From the NCBI GenBank assembly GCA_963750295.1, contig CAVVPY010000001.1, positions 2,108,001 through 2,172,000 of the forward strand: 64,000 nucleotides of DNA, in the 5' to 3' direction. This document shows, one piece after another, positions 43,500 to 52,953 of the stretch. Source of the stretch: CAVVPY01 sp963750295. Its GTDB lineage: Bacteria > Actinomycetota > Actinomycetes > Mycobacteriales > Jatrophihabitantaceae. Position 1 is the stretch's first letter, and each line of letters starts with the position of its first letter. The notes under the pieces are model-generated. The model was given only the letters and a program-made list of their open reading frames with translations, was not told the DNA's origin and made no database searches. A program made the position numbers and the translations under genes.

Positions 43500-45419
43500 T
43501 CACACTCGAGGCGCGAGTGGCAACAGCGCGCGCCCGGTCGGGCCGACCTGGATGTCGGTGCCCAGGTTGGAGCACACGCCGCAGTCGAAACAGGGCGTCC
43601 AGCGGCAGTCGTCCTGCTCGAACTCGCCCAGCGCGTCCTGCCAGTCGTCCCACAGCCACTGCTTGTCCAGCCCGGAGTCGAGGTGGTCCCAGGGCAGCAC
43701 CTCGTCACCGTCCCGCTCCCGGGTGGTGAACCAGGCCATGTCAACGCCGTGGAGTTCTGATTCGGCGGCCGCAGCCCACCGGGCGAACGAAAAGTGCTCG
43801 GACCAGCCGTCGAAGCGGCCGCCCTCACGCCACACCCGCTCGATCACCGCGCCGACACGACGGTCACCGCGGCTGAGCAGTCCCTCGACCAACGACGGTT
43901 CGCCGTCGTGATAACGCATGCCGACGTTCCGGCCCAGGCTCCGGTCTGCGTTGATCGCCTCGCGCAGCTTGCGCAGCCGCAGGTCGACCGTCTGCGGATC
44001 GGCCTGCGCGGCCCACTGGAACGGTGTGTGCGGCTTGGGCACGAAGCCACCGATCGACACCGTGCACCGGATGTCCTTCGAGCCGGTCACCTCGCGACCG
44101 GCCCGGATCACGTCGTGTGCCATGTCGGCGATCTCGAGCACGTCGTCGTCGGTCTCGGTGGGCAGGCCACACATGAAGTACAGCTTCACCTGCCGCCAGC
44201 CCTGCGCGTACGCGGCGCTGACCGTCCGGATCAGGTCGTCCTTGCTGACCATCTTGTTGATCACCCGGCGCAGCCGCTCGCTGCCGCCCTCCGGCGCGAA
44301 CGTGAGCCCGGATCGCCTGCCGTTGCGGGAGAATTCGTTGGCCAGGTCGATGTTGAACGCGTCCACCCGGGTGGACGGCAGCGACAGGCTGACCTTGTCG
44401 TCGGCATAGCGGTCGGCCAGTTGCTTGGCCAGTTCGCCGATCTCGGAGTGGTCGGCACTGCTCAGCGACAGCAGGCCGACCTCTTCGAACCCGGTGGCGC
44501 GCAGACCCTGATCGACCATCGATCCGATCGCGTCGATGCTGCGCTCACGCACCGGACGGGTGATCATCCCTGCCTGGCAGAACCGGCAACCGCGCGTGCA
44601 GCCGCGGAAGATCTCGACCGACATCCGTTCGTGGACGGTCTCGGCAAGGGGGACGAGCGGGGCCTTCGGGTAGGGCCACTCGTCGAGGTCCATCACGGTG
44701 TGCTTGGTGACGCGCTCCGGCACGCCGGCACGATTCGGCCGCACCGCCGCGATCTGGCCGTCGGCGCGGTAGGTGACGTCGAACAGGCGCGGCACATAGA
44801 TGCCGCCGGTCGCGGCGAGACGTCCGAGCAACCCGTCACGGCCACCGGGACGTCCGGCGGACTTCCAGTCGCGCACGACGTCGGTGATCGTGCCGACGGC
44901 TTGCTCGCCGTCGCCGAGCACGGCTGCGTCGACGAAGTCGGCGATCGGCTCGGGATTGAACGCTGCGTGGCCGCCCGCGACGACGATCGGGTGGGTCTCG
45001 TCCCGATCGCAGGCGTGCAACGGAATCCCCGCGAGATCCAGTGCGGTGAGCAGGTTCGTGTAACCGAGTTCGGTCGCGAAGCTGACGCCGAGCAGGTCGA
45101 AGGCGGCGACCGGCCGGTGCGCGTCCACGGTGAACTGGCCGATGCCGTGCTCACGCATCAGGGCCTCGAGATCGGGCCACACGCTGTAGGTGCGCTCGGC
45201 CAGCGCGTCCGCCCGCTCGTTGAGCACCTCGTAGAGGATCTGCACGCCCTGGTTCGGCAGGCCCACCTCGTAGGCGTCCGGATACATCAGGGCCCAGTGG
45301 ACGGCGACGGAGTCCCAGTCCTTGACGGTCTGGTTCAGTTCACCGCCGACGTACTGGATCGGCTTGCTGACCTTGGGCAGCAGCGGTTCCAGCAGCGGGA
45401 ACATCGACTCGACAGGCAC
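43500..45419 (-). CDS. B12-binding-type radical SAM protein (TIGR03960 family)
   Basis: 639 residues from GTG 45419 (VPVESMFPLLEPLLPKVSKPIQYVGGELN, the family's usual start). The N-terminal half has a cobalamin-binding-like domain without the DxHxxG motif. The radical SAM cluster is C-x3-C-x2-C in FRGCTRGCRFCQAGMI. The C-terminus has CRWTPCFDCGVC, a further cysteine cluster that could bind another Fe-S centre. The family occurs in most actinobacteria near rne; its reaction is unknown. It diverges from an EamA gene, with a foldback element in the gap. Confidence 0.93.
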   Translation of the reverse strand: MPVESMFPLLEPLLPKVSKPIQYVGGELNQTVKDWDSVAVHWALMYPDAYEVGLPNQGVQILYEVLNERADALAERTYSVWPDLEALMREHGIGQFTVDAHRPVAAFDLLGVSFATELGYTNLLTALDLAGIPLHACDRDETHPIVVAGGHAAFNPEPIADFVDAAVLGDGEQAVGTITDVVRDWKSAGRPGGRDGLLGRLAATGGIYVPRLFDVTYRADGQIAAVRPNRAGVPERVTKHTVMDLDEWPYPKAPLVPLAETVHERMSVEIFRGCTRGCRFCQAGMITRPVRERSIDAIGSMVDQGLRATGFEEVGLLSLSSADHSEIGELAKQLADRYADDKVSLSLPSTRVDAFNIDLANEFSRNGRRSGLTFAPEGGSERLRRVINKMVSKDDLIRTVSAAYAQGWRQVKLYFMCGLPTETDDDVLEIADMAHDVIRAGREVTGSKDIRCTVSIGGFVPKPHTPFQWAAQADPQTVDLRLRKLREAINADRSLGRNVGMRYHDGEPSLVEGLLSRGDRRVGAVIERVWREGGRFDGWSEHFSFARWAAAAESELHGVDMAWFTTRERDGDEVLPWDHLDSGLDKQWLWDDWQDALGEFEQDDCRWTPCFDCGVCSNLGTDIQVGPTGRALLPLAPRV

Positions 45420-45448
45420 GAGAGCCCAGTCTACGTGCGCCAGACCGC

Positions 45449-45505
45449 CTTTGACCCCGCCGTGGTCGCGCATCGGGCGCGATCACGGCCGCGCCGGGGT
45501 CAAAG
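45449..45505. repeat. Foldback element in a divergent promoter region
   Basis: CTTTGACCCCG (45449-45459) pairs with CGGGGTCAAAG (45495-45505). An inner stem, GTGGTCGCGC with GCGCGATCAC, pairs with one bulge around a 5-nt loop. Both flanking genes start here, so it cannot be a terminator. It could be an operator, or an inserted palindrome. Confidence 0.75.
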
Positions 45506-45535
45506 CGGGTGGTGGGCTCTGACAGGATCGCGAAC

Positions 45536-46423
45536 GTGCGCAACAGGCTGGGCGGGGTGCGGCCTGAGTTCCTGCTTCTCGGCAGCATCGCGTCGGTCCA
45601 GTTCGGATCGGCGTTCGCGAACACCCTGTTCGACCGGGCCGGGCCCGGTGGTCTCGTCTTCCTGCGGCTCGGGCTTGCTGCCGTGGTCGTCACCGCGATC
45701 GCCCGACCGACGCTACGTGGCCGGACCCGGGCGGACCTGCTCGCGGTGACCGGGTACGGCCTGGTGCTCGGCACGATGAACTGGTCGTTCTACGAGGCAT
45801 TGGACCGGCTGCCGCTCGGCGTGGCCGTCACGATCGAGTTCACCGGCCCGCTCGTCGTCGCCGTCGCCGGGTCGAGGCGCGTGCTGGACCTGGCGTGGAT
45901 CGTGCTGGCCGGCGGCGGCGTCGCACTGCTGGCGCTGCGCGGTGACCGGCACGGCGTCACCGCCGCGGGGGTGACGTTCGCCCTGATCGCGGCGGCGTGC
46001 TGGGCCGCCTACATCCTGCTCAGCAAGCGAGTGGGGACGTCGTTCGCCACCCTGGACGGGCTGGCGATCGCGCTGTGCGTCGGCACCCTCGTCGCCCTGC
46101 CGGCCGGGATCGTGCAGGGTGGCAGCGCGCTCGGCCAGGCGGCGGTGCTCGGCGGTGGCCTCGGGGTGGCCGTCCTGTCGTCGATCCTGCCGTACTCGCT
46201 CGAACTGATCGCCCTGCGCAGGCTGGCTGCGTCGACGTTCGGGCTGCTGATGAGCCTCGAGCCGGCCGCAGCGGCCCTCGCCGGCGTCCTCGTCCTGTCC
46301 CAGGCCGTGACCGGTGTGCTGCTCGCCGCGATGGCGATGGTGGTCGTCGCGAGCATCGGCACCACGCTCACGCAGCGCCGGCCGAACCTCGAACGGGTCG
46401 CCGCCGCGTCCGGACCGCAGTAG
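45536..46423 (+). CDS. EamA family transporter (RhtA-like)
   Basis: 295 residues from GTG 45536, with AGGA 8 nt before. About ten membrane helices in two EamA halves. FGSAFANTLFDRAGPGGLVFLRLGLAAVV and the GTMNWSFYEALDRLPLGVAVTIEFTGPL block are typical of the RhtA/threonine-homoserine exporter group. The second half has LSSILPYSLELIALRRLAASTFGLLMSLEPAAAALAG. Export of an amino acid or similar metabolite is likely; the substrate is not shown. It converges on rodA. Confidence 0.88.
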   Translation: MRNRLGGVRPEFLLLGSIASVQFGSAFANTLFDRAGPGGLVFLRLGLAAVVVTAIARPTLRGRTRADLLAVTGYGLVLGTMNWSFYEALDRLPLGVAVTIEFTGPLVVAVAGSRRVLDLAWIVLAGGGVALLALRGDRHGVTAAGVTFALIAAACWAAYILLSKRVGTSFATLDGLAIALCVGTLVALPAGIVQGGSALGQAAVLGGGLGVAVLSSILPYSLELIALRRLAASTFGLLMSLEPAAAALAGVLVLSQAVTGVLLAAMAMVVVASIGTTLTQRRPNLERVAAASGPQ

Positions 46424-46427
46424 GCGG

Positions 46428-47603
46428 CTACCGGTCGGGGCGCCGGTGCACCGATTGCAGGATCCCTATCGCCAGCGCCTGCGCGAACATCGATGAGCCG
46501 CCGTAGGACACGAACGGCAGCGGGAGCCCGGTCACCGGCGTGAGCCCGAGATTCATCCCGATGTTCTGGAACGTCTGGAAGGCGAACCAGCACACGATGC
46601 CGACCGCGACGAGCTGGCCGGTGCGATCGGCACTGCGCGCGATGGTCAGCCCGCGCCAGCACAGCAGGGCGAACAGCGCGATGATGATGCTGCCGCCGAC
46701 GAGACCGAACTCCTCGCCCGCGACCGAGAACACGAAGTCGGTGCGCTGCTCGGGAACGAAACCGCCGTTGGTCTGCGGGCCGTCGAACAGGCCGGTGCCG
46801 AACAGCCCGCCGTTCGCGATCGCGATGTGCGCCTGGTTGACGTTGTACGCGGCGCCCTGCGGATCGTGCGTCGGGTCGGTGAACGAGGCGAAGCGCTGCA
46901 ACTGGTAGTCGGCGAGAACACCTGATTTCGCAGCGAAAAGTGCTGCCAGCACGGCGAGGACGAGCAGGCCGACCGTCCAGCGCGCCGGGACGCCTGCCGC
47001 GATCAGCACGCCGAGCGACGCGGCCGCGAGCACCATGGCCGACCCGAGGTCGGGCTGCAGCATGATCAGGCACAGAGGGATCGCCATCAGGATGAGCGCG
47101 AGCACCATGTCGCGCGTGGTCGGCGGACCTAGCGTGCGTCGCTCGGCGGCCCGCTGTGTGAACAGCACGGCCAGCCCCAGGATCAGGCCGAGCTTCATGA
47201 ATTCCGACGGCTGCACCTCGAACCCGCTGGCGACACGGATCCACGCGTGCGCCCCGTTGACCGTCGAGCCGATCGGGAACACGAGCAGCAAGCCGAACAC
47301 CGCGCCCAAATAGGCGATCGGACCCGACAGGCGCAGCATCCGCACGTCCAGGCGTGAGGACGCGAACATCAGCGCCGCCGCGATGACCACATTGATCACG
47401 TGGCGATAGAGGTAGCCGTTCGGGCTGTTCCCGGCCGCCTGCTCGACGTCGCGAGTCGCGGCCCACACGAGGACGGCGCCGATCAGGGCCAGCGACAACG
47501 CCGCCGCCGCAAGCACCCAGTCGTAACCGTGACCGCGGCTGCGCGGTGACCCCGCGGTCAGCAGCGCGAACGGCTCGCGCGGATCGCGCGCGGTGAGCGT
47601 CAC
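46428..47603 (-). CDS. rodA: SEDS peptidoglycan polymerase RodA
   Basis: Glycosyltransferase that polymerises lipid II during lateral wall growth, in complex with PBP2. 391 residues, about ten helices. Family motifs: NGAHAWIRVASGFEVQPSEFMKLG, a large extracellular loop with QRTDFVFSVAGEEFGLVGG, and the C-terminal LPFVSYGGSSM. The GTG start lies in a possible hairpin (47601-47608 with 47630-47637). It is the last gene of mreB-mreC-mreD-mrdA-rodA. Confidence 0.96.
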   Translation of the reverse strand: MTLTARDPREPFALLTAGSPRSRGHGYDWVLAAAALSLALIGAVLVWAATRDVEQAAGNSPNGYLYRHVINVVIAAALMFASSRLDVRMLRLSGPIAYLGAVFGLLLVFPIGSTVNGAHAWIRVASGFEVQPSEFMKLGLILGLAVLFTQRAAERRTLGPPTTRDMVLALILMAIPLCLIMLQPDLGSAMVLAAASLGVLIAAGVPARWTVGLLVLAVLAALFAAKSGVLADYQLQRFASFTDPTHDPQGAAYNVNQAHIAIANGGLFGTGLFDGPQTNGGFVPEQRTDFVFSVAGEEFGLVGGSIIIALFALLCWRGLTIARSADRTGQLVAVGIVCWFAFQTFQNIGMNLGLTPVTGLPLPFVSYGGSSMFAQALAIGILQSVHRRPDR

Positions 47604-47667
47604 GCCGCTGCCTCGCTGCCGGGCATCGTGCGGCGTGGCTGCCCGGCCCGGGGACGCGACCGGCTGA

Positions 47668-49755
47668 TCACTTCGACACCCGGACCTGCGGACCCAGGTC
47701 GGGCAGGGTGCGCACCGGCGACGCGTGCGACACGATCGCCTTGCGACCGACGCCGAAGATGCCGTCCCAGATCCGCTTGAGCATCGGCCCGGCCGCCGTC
47801 GCGCCCGTCCCTGCCTGCTCGACCATGCCGACCATCACGAACTTCGCCCGCACGTTCCCCGCGCTGTCCTTCTTGATCGGGCCCCATGTCGCGAGCCAGG
47901 ACGTGTCCTGCTTGCCGTAGACCTCGGCGGTGCCGGTCTTGCCGCCGATCCGGGCGCGGTACGGGGAGTCGAGGTAGGCGAAGGCTCCCGACACCGCCCA
48001 GCCACGTCCGAAGTTCAGCGAGTCGGCGATGTAGCGCAGCGTGGCGGCCGAGACCGGGACCGTACTGCGCACCTTGGGCTGGATCGTCTCGGCGACGTTG
48101 CCGTCCTTGTCCACCACCGCCCAGCCCAGCCGCGGTTCCCAGATCCGGCCACCGTTCACCAGGGCGGAGTAGGCGATCGCCAGTTGCAGCGGCGAGAGCG
48201 TCGTCTCGCCCTGACCGATCGAGAGGTCGGCGTTGTCGCCGGCCCGGTAGCGCCAGCCGTCCGTGCAGTTCTCCGACGCCAGTTGCGTGAGGTAGGACCG
48301 GTAATTGGTGTTCGCGATCTCTGGATAACCGCGTCGTGCGTCGCGGCAGTACTGCACCCGGTTCGCGCGCCAACGCTCCAGCCTGGTCGCGCGGTCGGCG
48401 TACGAGCCGCTCGCCTGCTCGTCCGCAGGCAGATCCACCCCGGGTGCCGTCCCCACCCCGTAGGACGCGGCCATGTGCTGAAGCCACTCGTGCGGTTGTT
48501 CGCCGCGGTCGATGCGGTTCTGATCCGCGTAGTACTCGTTCGCAGCCGGCGCGTAGAAGAACGTGTCGCACGAGTAGCCCAGCGCGTCACGCAGCGAGAT
48601 TGCCCCGCCGAAAGACTCGCTCTCGAAGTTCGTCTTGATCCGGCCGTCGATCGACAGGGCACTCGGGCACGGGTACTGGCCGTCGAGCGAGATCTCGTGG
48701 TGCGAGACCAGCGAGGACGTGGTGATCAGCTTGAACGTCGAGCCCGGCGCGTACTGCCCGGCGATCGCCCGGCTCAGCAACGGGTCCTGCGCGGCCGGTG
48801 AGGTCAGCCGTCCGTAGTCGGCGGTCGAGATGCCGCCGACGAACAGTTGCGGGTCATAGGTCGGGTAACTCGCGGCCGCGACGATCCGGCCCGTCAGCGG
48901 ATCCATGACCACGACGGCGCCGGACGGGGCGGGCTTGCCCGCCTTCTGCGAGTCCTGCAACTGCTGCAGCAGCGACTGCTCGGCCAGCGTCTGGATCCGC
49001 GCGTCGATGCTCGTGACGAGCGTGTCGCCCTGGACGGGTGGCCGGTACGGGCCTTCGGAGACCGCGTAGCCCTGCGGCGACAGCCGCACGGTGCGCCCGC
49101 CGTCCACACCGCGCAGGACGTCGTCGTACTGCTGCTCGAGCCCGGCGACCCCGATCGTGTCGGCATCGACCAGGGCCGCGTTCGACTTCTTGTCCGCCTC
49201 GGTCACCTGCCCGACATAGCCGAGCAGATGCGCCGCCAGCGTCCCGTCGGGATAGTTCGGCAGCGTCTGGGTCTCGATCGACACGCCGGGGAAGTCCTCG
49301 CGGTGCTCGCTCACCGTGAACAGCACCTGGGTGGGGACGCCGATCACCACCGGCACCGGCTGGTACGGCTCACCCGTCCAGCACGGTGCGGGAACCTTGG
49401 GCGAGCACGGGCGAATCTCTTCGGCCAGCCGCGACGCGCTCACACCGAGCAGCGCGGCGAGCTTGCCCAACACCGCCTCACCGTGGTCGGGCAGGCCCTC
49501 GAGACGGTCCTGATCGATCGTCAGCACCTGCACGCTGGTGTTGTCGACGAGGGGCCGGCCGCGCGCGTCCACGATCAGCCCGCGCGGAGCGGGCACGACG
49601 ATCACGCCGTCGTGCAGCAGGCCGGCGGTTTGCTGCGGCTTGTTCGGGTCGAGCAACTGCAGGTAGTACAGCCGGCCGAAGAGCGTCAGCACCATCGAGA
49701 CGACGAGCACGACGATGATCGTGAACCTGCGCGCGCCCGGACCGTGCTGCATCAT
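47668..49755 (-). CDS. mrdA: Penicillin-binding protein 2 (elongation transpeptidase)
   Basis: Class B PBP, 695 residues. N-terminal membrane helix FTIIVVLVVSMVLTLFGRLYYLQLL, dimerisation domain, then the transpeptidase domain with S-x-x-K in APGSTFKL, S-x-N-type motif in YSCDTFFYAPA, and GGKTGTAEVYGKQ. All three active-site motifs are intact. Crosslinks the strands made by RodA. The ATG overlaps the stop of mreD (ATGA). Confidence 0.96.
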   Translation of the reverse strand: MMQHGPGARRFTIIVVLVVSMVLTLFGRLYYLQLLDPNKPQQTAGLLHDGVIVVPAPRGLIVDARGRPLVDNTSVQVLTIDQDRLEGLPDHGEAVLGKLAALLGVSASRLAEEIRPCSPKVPAPCWTGEPYQPVPVVIGVPTQVLFTVSEHREDFPGVSIETQTLPNYPDGTLAAHLLGYVGQVTEADKKSNAALVDADTIGVAGLEQQYDDVLRGVDGGRTVRLSPQGYAVSEGPYRPPVQGDTLVTSIDARIQTLAEQSLLQQLQDSQKAGKPAPSGAVVVMDPLTGRIVAAASYPTYDPQLFVGGISTADYGRLTSPAAQDPLLSRAIAGQYAPGSTFKLITTSSLVSHHEISLDGQYPCPSALSIDGRIKTNFESESFGGAISLRDALGYSCDTFFYAPAANEYYADQNRIDRGEQPHEWLQHMAASYGVGTAPGVDLPADEQASGSYADRATRLERWRANRVQYCRDARRGYPEIANTNYRSYLTQLASENCTDGWRYRAGDNADLSIGQGETTLSPLQLAIAYSALVNGGRIWEPRLGWAVVDKDGNVAETIQPKVRSTVPVSAATLRYIADSLNFGRGWAVSGAFAYLDSPYRARIGGKTGTAEVYGKQDTSWLATWGPIKKDSAGNVRAKFVMVGMVEQAGTGATAAGPMLKRIWDGIFGVGRKAIVSHASPVRTLPDLGPQVRVSK

Positions 49756-50276
49756 CTCGGCACCACCAGCTGCGTCGTCGGTGCGCCGGCGCGCATTGCG
49801 CCGTTGCGCAGGAACGCGCGCACGACGGGGACGACGGCCAGCGCGAGGATCGCGTCGCCGAGCGCGGTCGGGACGATGTCGTGCGCAGCGCGCAGGACGG
49901 TGGCCCCGCCGGCGTGGACGATCGCGAGCAGGAGCGTCGCGGCCGTCGCCGCGCCCGCCGAGGCGACTGCGGCGATGGCAGCGTCCCGGCGGACCGAGCC
50001 GCGCTCGGCCGCGAGCCCGCAGACCAGGCCGAGCGCCAGCCAGCACAGCGCGAACACACCGGCCGGGTGGGAGGAGCCGAGATCGGCCACCAGGCCCGCG
50101 CTGAAACCCAACGCCATGCCGGCACCCGGCCCGTCGACCAACGCGACCGCGGCGATCATCAGCGCAGGGAGGCTGACGGGGATGGGCGTCGTGATCGGGC
50201 CGATGAGCGTGGCCTGCAGCAGCAGGGCGGTGAGGATCGCCGTCATGGCAGCGAGCGCGCGGGTGCGGGTCATCAT
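49752..50276 (-). CDS. mreD: Rod shape-determining protein MreD
   Basis: 174 residues, five to six membrane helices, as usual for MreD: AAMTAILTALLLQATLIGPITTPI, then VDGPGAGMALGFSAGLVADLG. The sequence is poorly conserved between phyla; identity rests on length, topology and position between mreC and mrdA. Overlaps both neighbours by 4 bases. Confidence 0.92.
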   Translation of the reverse strand: MMTRTRALAAMTAILTALLLQATLIGPITTPIPVSLPALMIAAVALVDGPGAGMALGFSAGLVADLGSSHPAGVFALCWLALGLVCGLAAERGSVRRDAAIAAVASAGAATAATLLLAIVHAGGATVLRAAHDIVPTALGDAILALAVVPVVRAFLRNGAMRAGAPTTQLVVPR

Positions 50277-51133
50277 CGCCCTGGGCTCAGCGCGCCGCGT
50301 CCACCGGCATCGGTACGTGCCACCGCGCCGTCCACGATCACGCCGACGAGGTCGATGCCGGTCGGCGACGCGGTGGGCGTGAGCGCTGCGGTTGTCGATC
50401 CGTCGGCTGACACCCGCACCGAGCGCACCGTCCCGACGGCGACACCGATGGCGAAACTCGACGAGCCGACCGGCCCGGTGACGAGCTGATCGCCCACCCG
50501 CACCGTGCTGGACGGGTCGAGCGGTGTCAGCAGGAAGCCGTCCGCGCCGGCGCCGGTCGCGACCCCGAGTTGTCCGGAGCGGACGTTGCGCACCCCGACA
50601 CCCGACCCCGGATCGGCAGCCAGCAGCACGACGCACGAGGACCGGTCGGCGTGCAGCACCCGCCCGACCAGGCCGCGACCGTCGGTGACGGTCTGCCCCA
50701 CGTGCGCCCCGTCCTCGGTGCCCACGTCGAGGGTGGCCGTCCAGTCGAAGCCCTGAGCCGGGCCGAGGGCGGTGACGCGTGCGGGCAGGATGTGGTGCCG
50801 GCCGGTGGTGGCCGCCAGTTGCAGTCGCGCCAGCTCGGACCGAGTGGCGCGGTCCGTCTCGGCGTCGGCCAGTTGCTGGCGCAGCCGCCGGTTCGCCGCT
50901 TCGAGTTCGTCGATGTGTGCCTTGTTCGACCCGGCGCCCGGGATGCCCTGGACGAACCTGCGCACCGGACCGAGCACGCCGTCCGTGCCGCGGTAGAGCG
51001 CGCCCAGCGTGCCGCGGACACCGCCGTGTGCCGACTGAAGGCCGGAACCACCGAGGTCGAGGGTGAGAAAGCTCAACGCAAGGACGGCGAGGACGATCGC
51101 CGCCACTCGTTGGCGCCGGGTGAGCCGCCGCAT
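50273..51133 (-). CDS. mreC: Rod shape-determining protein MreC
   Basis: 286 residues. N-terminal membrane helix RVAAIVLAVLALSFLTLDL, a coiled coil around residues 60-105 (SNKAHIDELEAANRRLRQQLADAETDRATRSELARLQ), then two beta domains (GLVGRVLHADRSSCVVLLAADPGSGVGVR; VRVGDQLVTGPVGSSSFAIGVAVGTV). It links MreB inside the cell with PBP2 outside. Starts 12 nt after mreB. Confidence 0.96.
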   Translation of the reverse strand: MRRLTRRQRVAAIVLAVLALSFLTLDLGGSGLQSAHGGVRGTLGALYRGTDGVLGPVRRFVQGIPGAGSNKAHIDELEAANRRLRQQLADAETDRATRSELARLQLAATTGRHHILPARVTALGPAQGFDWTATLDVGTEDGAHVGQTVTDGRGLVGRVLHADRSSCVVLLAADPGSGVGVRNVRSGQLGVATGAGADGFLLTPLDPSSTVRVGDQLVTGPVGSSSFAIGVAVGTVRSVRVSADGSTTAALTPTASPTGIDLVGVIVDGAVARTDAGGRGALSPGR

Positions 51134-51145
51134 CAGCGCGCGACC

Positions 51146-52225
51146 TCAGCGGCGATGGCCGTCGATGACGACCTTCTGTAGCTGCTCGAAGTGCTCGACC
51201 ACCGTCGCGGTCCCGAGCACGACGGAGTCGAGGGGTCGGTCGGCGACCAGCACCGGGATGCCGATCTCGTGCTGCAGCCGCGCGTCGAGCCCGCGCAGCA
51301 GTGCGCCACCGCCGGTGAGGACGACGCCGCACTTGACGAGGTCCCCGGACAGCTCGGGCGGGCACCGGTCCAGGGTCGAGCGGACGGCGGCGACGATCCG
51401 CGCGACCGGGACCTCCATCGCCTTGCGCAGCTCGTCCCCCGACACCGTCACGTTCCGCGGCAGTCCGGTGCCCACGTCCCGTCCACGGATGTCTGCCTTC
51501 TTCGGACCGGCCACCGGGAAGGCCGACCCGACCGAGATCTTGAGTTCCTCGGCCGTGCGCTCGCCGATCAGCAACGAGAACTCGGCCCGCACGTAGTCGA
51601 CGATCGCCTCGTCGAGCGCGTTGCCCGCGACGCGCAGCGACGTCGAGGCGACGATGCCGCCGAGCGCGAGGACCGCGACCTCGGTCGTCCCGCCGCCGAT
51701 GTCGACCACCATCGACCCAGACGGCTGGTTGACCGGCAGGCCGGCGCCGATCGCGGCGGCCATCGGCTCGGAGATGATGTGCACCCGGCGCGCCCCGGCG
51801 GCGAACACCGACTCGCTGACCGCGCGCTGCTCCACCCCGGTGATCCCGGACGGGACGCAGACGATCACGCGCGGCCCGGTCAGCGCACCGCGGCGGCGCA
51901 GCACCTTGCGCACAAAGTAGCGCAGCATCTCGGCCGTGATCTCGTAGTCGGCGATCACGCCGTCACGAAGTGGCCGCACGGCGCGGATGTGGCCGGGCGT
52001 GCGCCCGATCATCCGCTTCGCCTCGGCCCCGACCGCCACCACCGCGTGCGTGTCGGTGTCCACGGCGACCACCGAAGGTTCGTCGAGCAGGATGCCGCGG
52101 CCGCGGGCGTACACCAGCGTGTTCGCCGTCCCGAGATCGATCGCGAGATCACCGCCGAGCAGGTCGCCGCCGCGCTGGGTCATGTGAGACACCAGCGGGA
52201 GCCGCGCGAGCGGGGTGAACGTCAC
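51146..52225 (-). CDS. mreB: Rod shape-determining actin homologue MreB
   Basis: About 359 residues. Actin-fold motifs: phosphate-1 DLAIDLGTANTLVYARGRGI, phosphate-2 VVDIGGGTTEVAVL, adenosine motif VLTGGGALLRGL. EPMAAAIGAGLPV is also typical. Directs lateral wall synthesis. The start is uncertain: GTG 52225 is used, ATG 52186 (MTQRGGDLLGG) is possible; neither has a strong ribosome-binding site. The 150 nt before ndk should hold the operon promoter. Confidence 0.95.
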   Translation of the reverse strand: MTFTPLARLPLVSHMTQRGGDLLGGDLAIDLGTANTLVYARGRGILLDEPSVVAVDTDTHAVVAVGAEAKRMIGRTPGHIRAVRPLRDGVIADYEITAEMLRYFVRKVLRRRGALTGPRVIVCVPSGITGVEQRAVSESVFAAGARRVHIISEPMAAAIGAGLPVNQPSGSMVVDIGGGTTEVAVLALGGIVASTSLRVAGNALDEAIVDYVRAEFSLLIGERTAEELKISVGSAFPVAGPKKADIRGRDVGTGLPRNVTVSGDELRKAMEVPVARIVAAVRSTLDRCPPELSGDLVKCGVVLTGGGALLRGLDARLQHEIGIPVLVADRPLDSVVLGTATVVEHFEQLQKVVIDGHRR

Positions 52226-52376
52226 GGTGGATACGCGGCCTTTCGCAGTGCGCGGAATCGGTGGCCCGGCCCGGGCAGGGTGCGGCCTGTCCGGATCGTA
52301 AGGTCGCGCAGCACACAAACCCTGGTGCGACTCGCGGTGAGGGCGTTACCTATGTGACCAGTGGGAATCCGGCGCA

Positions 52377-52832
52377 CTAGCCGCCGGCGCCCAGCCCCGG
52401 GAACCACAGCGCGATCTCGCGCGCCGCCGACTGCGGGGAATCCGAGCCGTGGACGAGGTTCTGCGCAACCGCCAGGCCCCAGTCACGACCGAGGTCGCCG
52501 CGGATCGTCCCGGGCAGGGCAACCGTCGGGTCGGTCGCCCCGGCGAGGGCGCGGAAGCCCTCGATCACCCGGTGACCCTGCGCGACGATCGCCACCACCG
52601 GGCCAGAGAGCATGAACTCGACCAGCGGCTCGTAGAACGGCTTGCCGACGTGCTCGGCGTAGTGCTCGGCCAGCAACTCTGCGCTGGCCCGGCGCAACTG
52701 GATCGCGGCGAAGTGGTAGCCCTTGGCCTCGACCCGGCGCATCACCTCGCCGACGCAGCCGCGCCGGACACCGTCGGGCTTGACCAGGATGAGGGTTCGT
52801 TCGGGCGGGGGCGCACCGGCGTCCGAGGTCAC
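52377..52832 (-). CDS. ndk: Nucleoside diphosphate kinase
   Basis: Balances nucleoside triphosphates through a phospho-His intermediate. 151 residues. ERTLILVKPDGVRRGCVGEV at the N-terminus, the GTIRGDLG block, and the catalytic His in AQNLVHGSDSPQSAAREIALWF. Its start is followed (divergently, 120 nt) by the response regulator. It lies just upstream of mreB on the same strand, as in Streptomyces. Confidence 0.97.
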   Translation of the reverse strand: MTSDAGAPPPERTLILVKPDGVRRGCVGEVMRRVEAKGYHFAAIQLRRASAELLAEHYAEHVGKPFYEPLVEFMLSGPVVAIVAQGHRVIEGFRALAGATDPTVALPGTIRGDLGRDWGLAVAQNLVHGSDSPQSAAREIALWFPGLGAGG

Positions 52833-52953
52833 GGCGCGAGCCTACCTGCGCACCCCGAGCGCCCCGTCGACGCCGCGTGGACGCGGTTTGATGCACTCCG
52901 CGCGGAGAGTCCCCTAGAGGCGAGCCGACATTGATCGGTAGCCTCATCCCATT

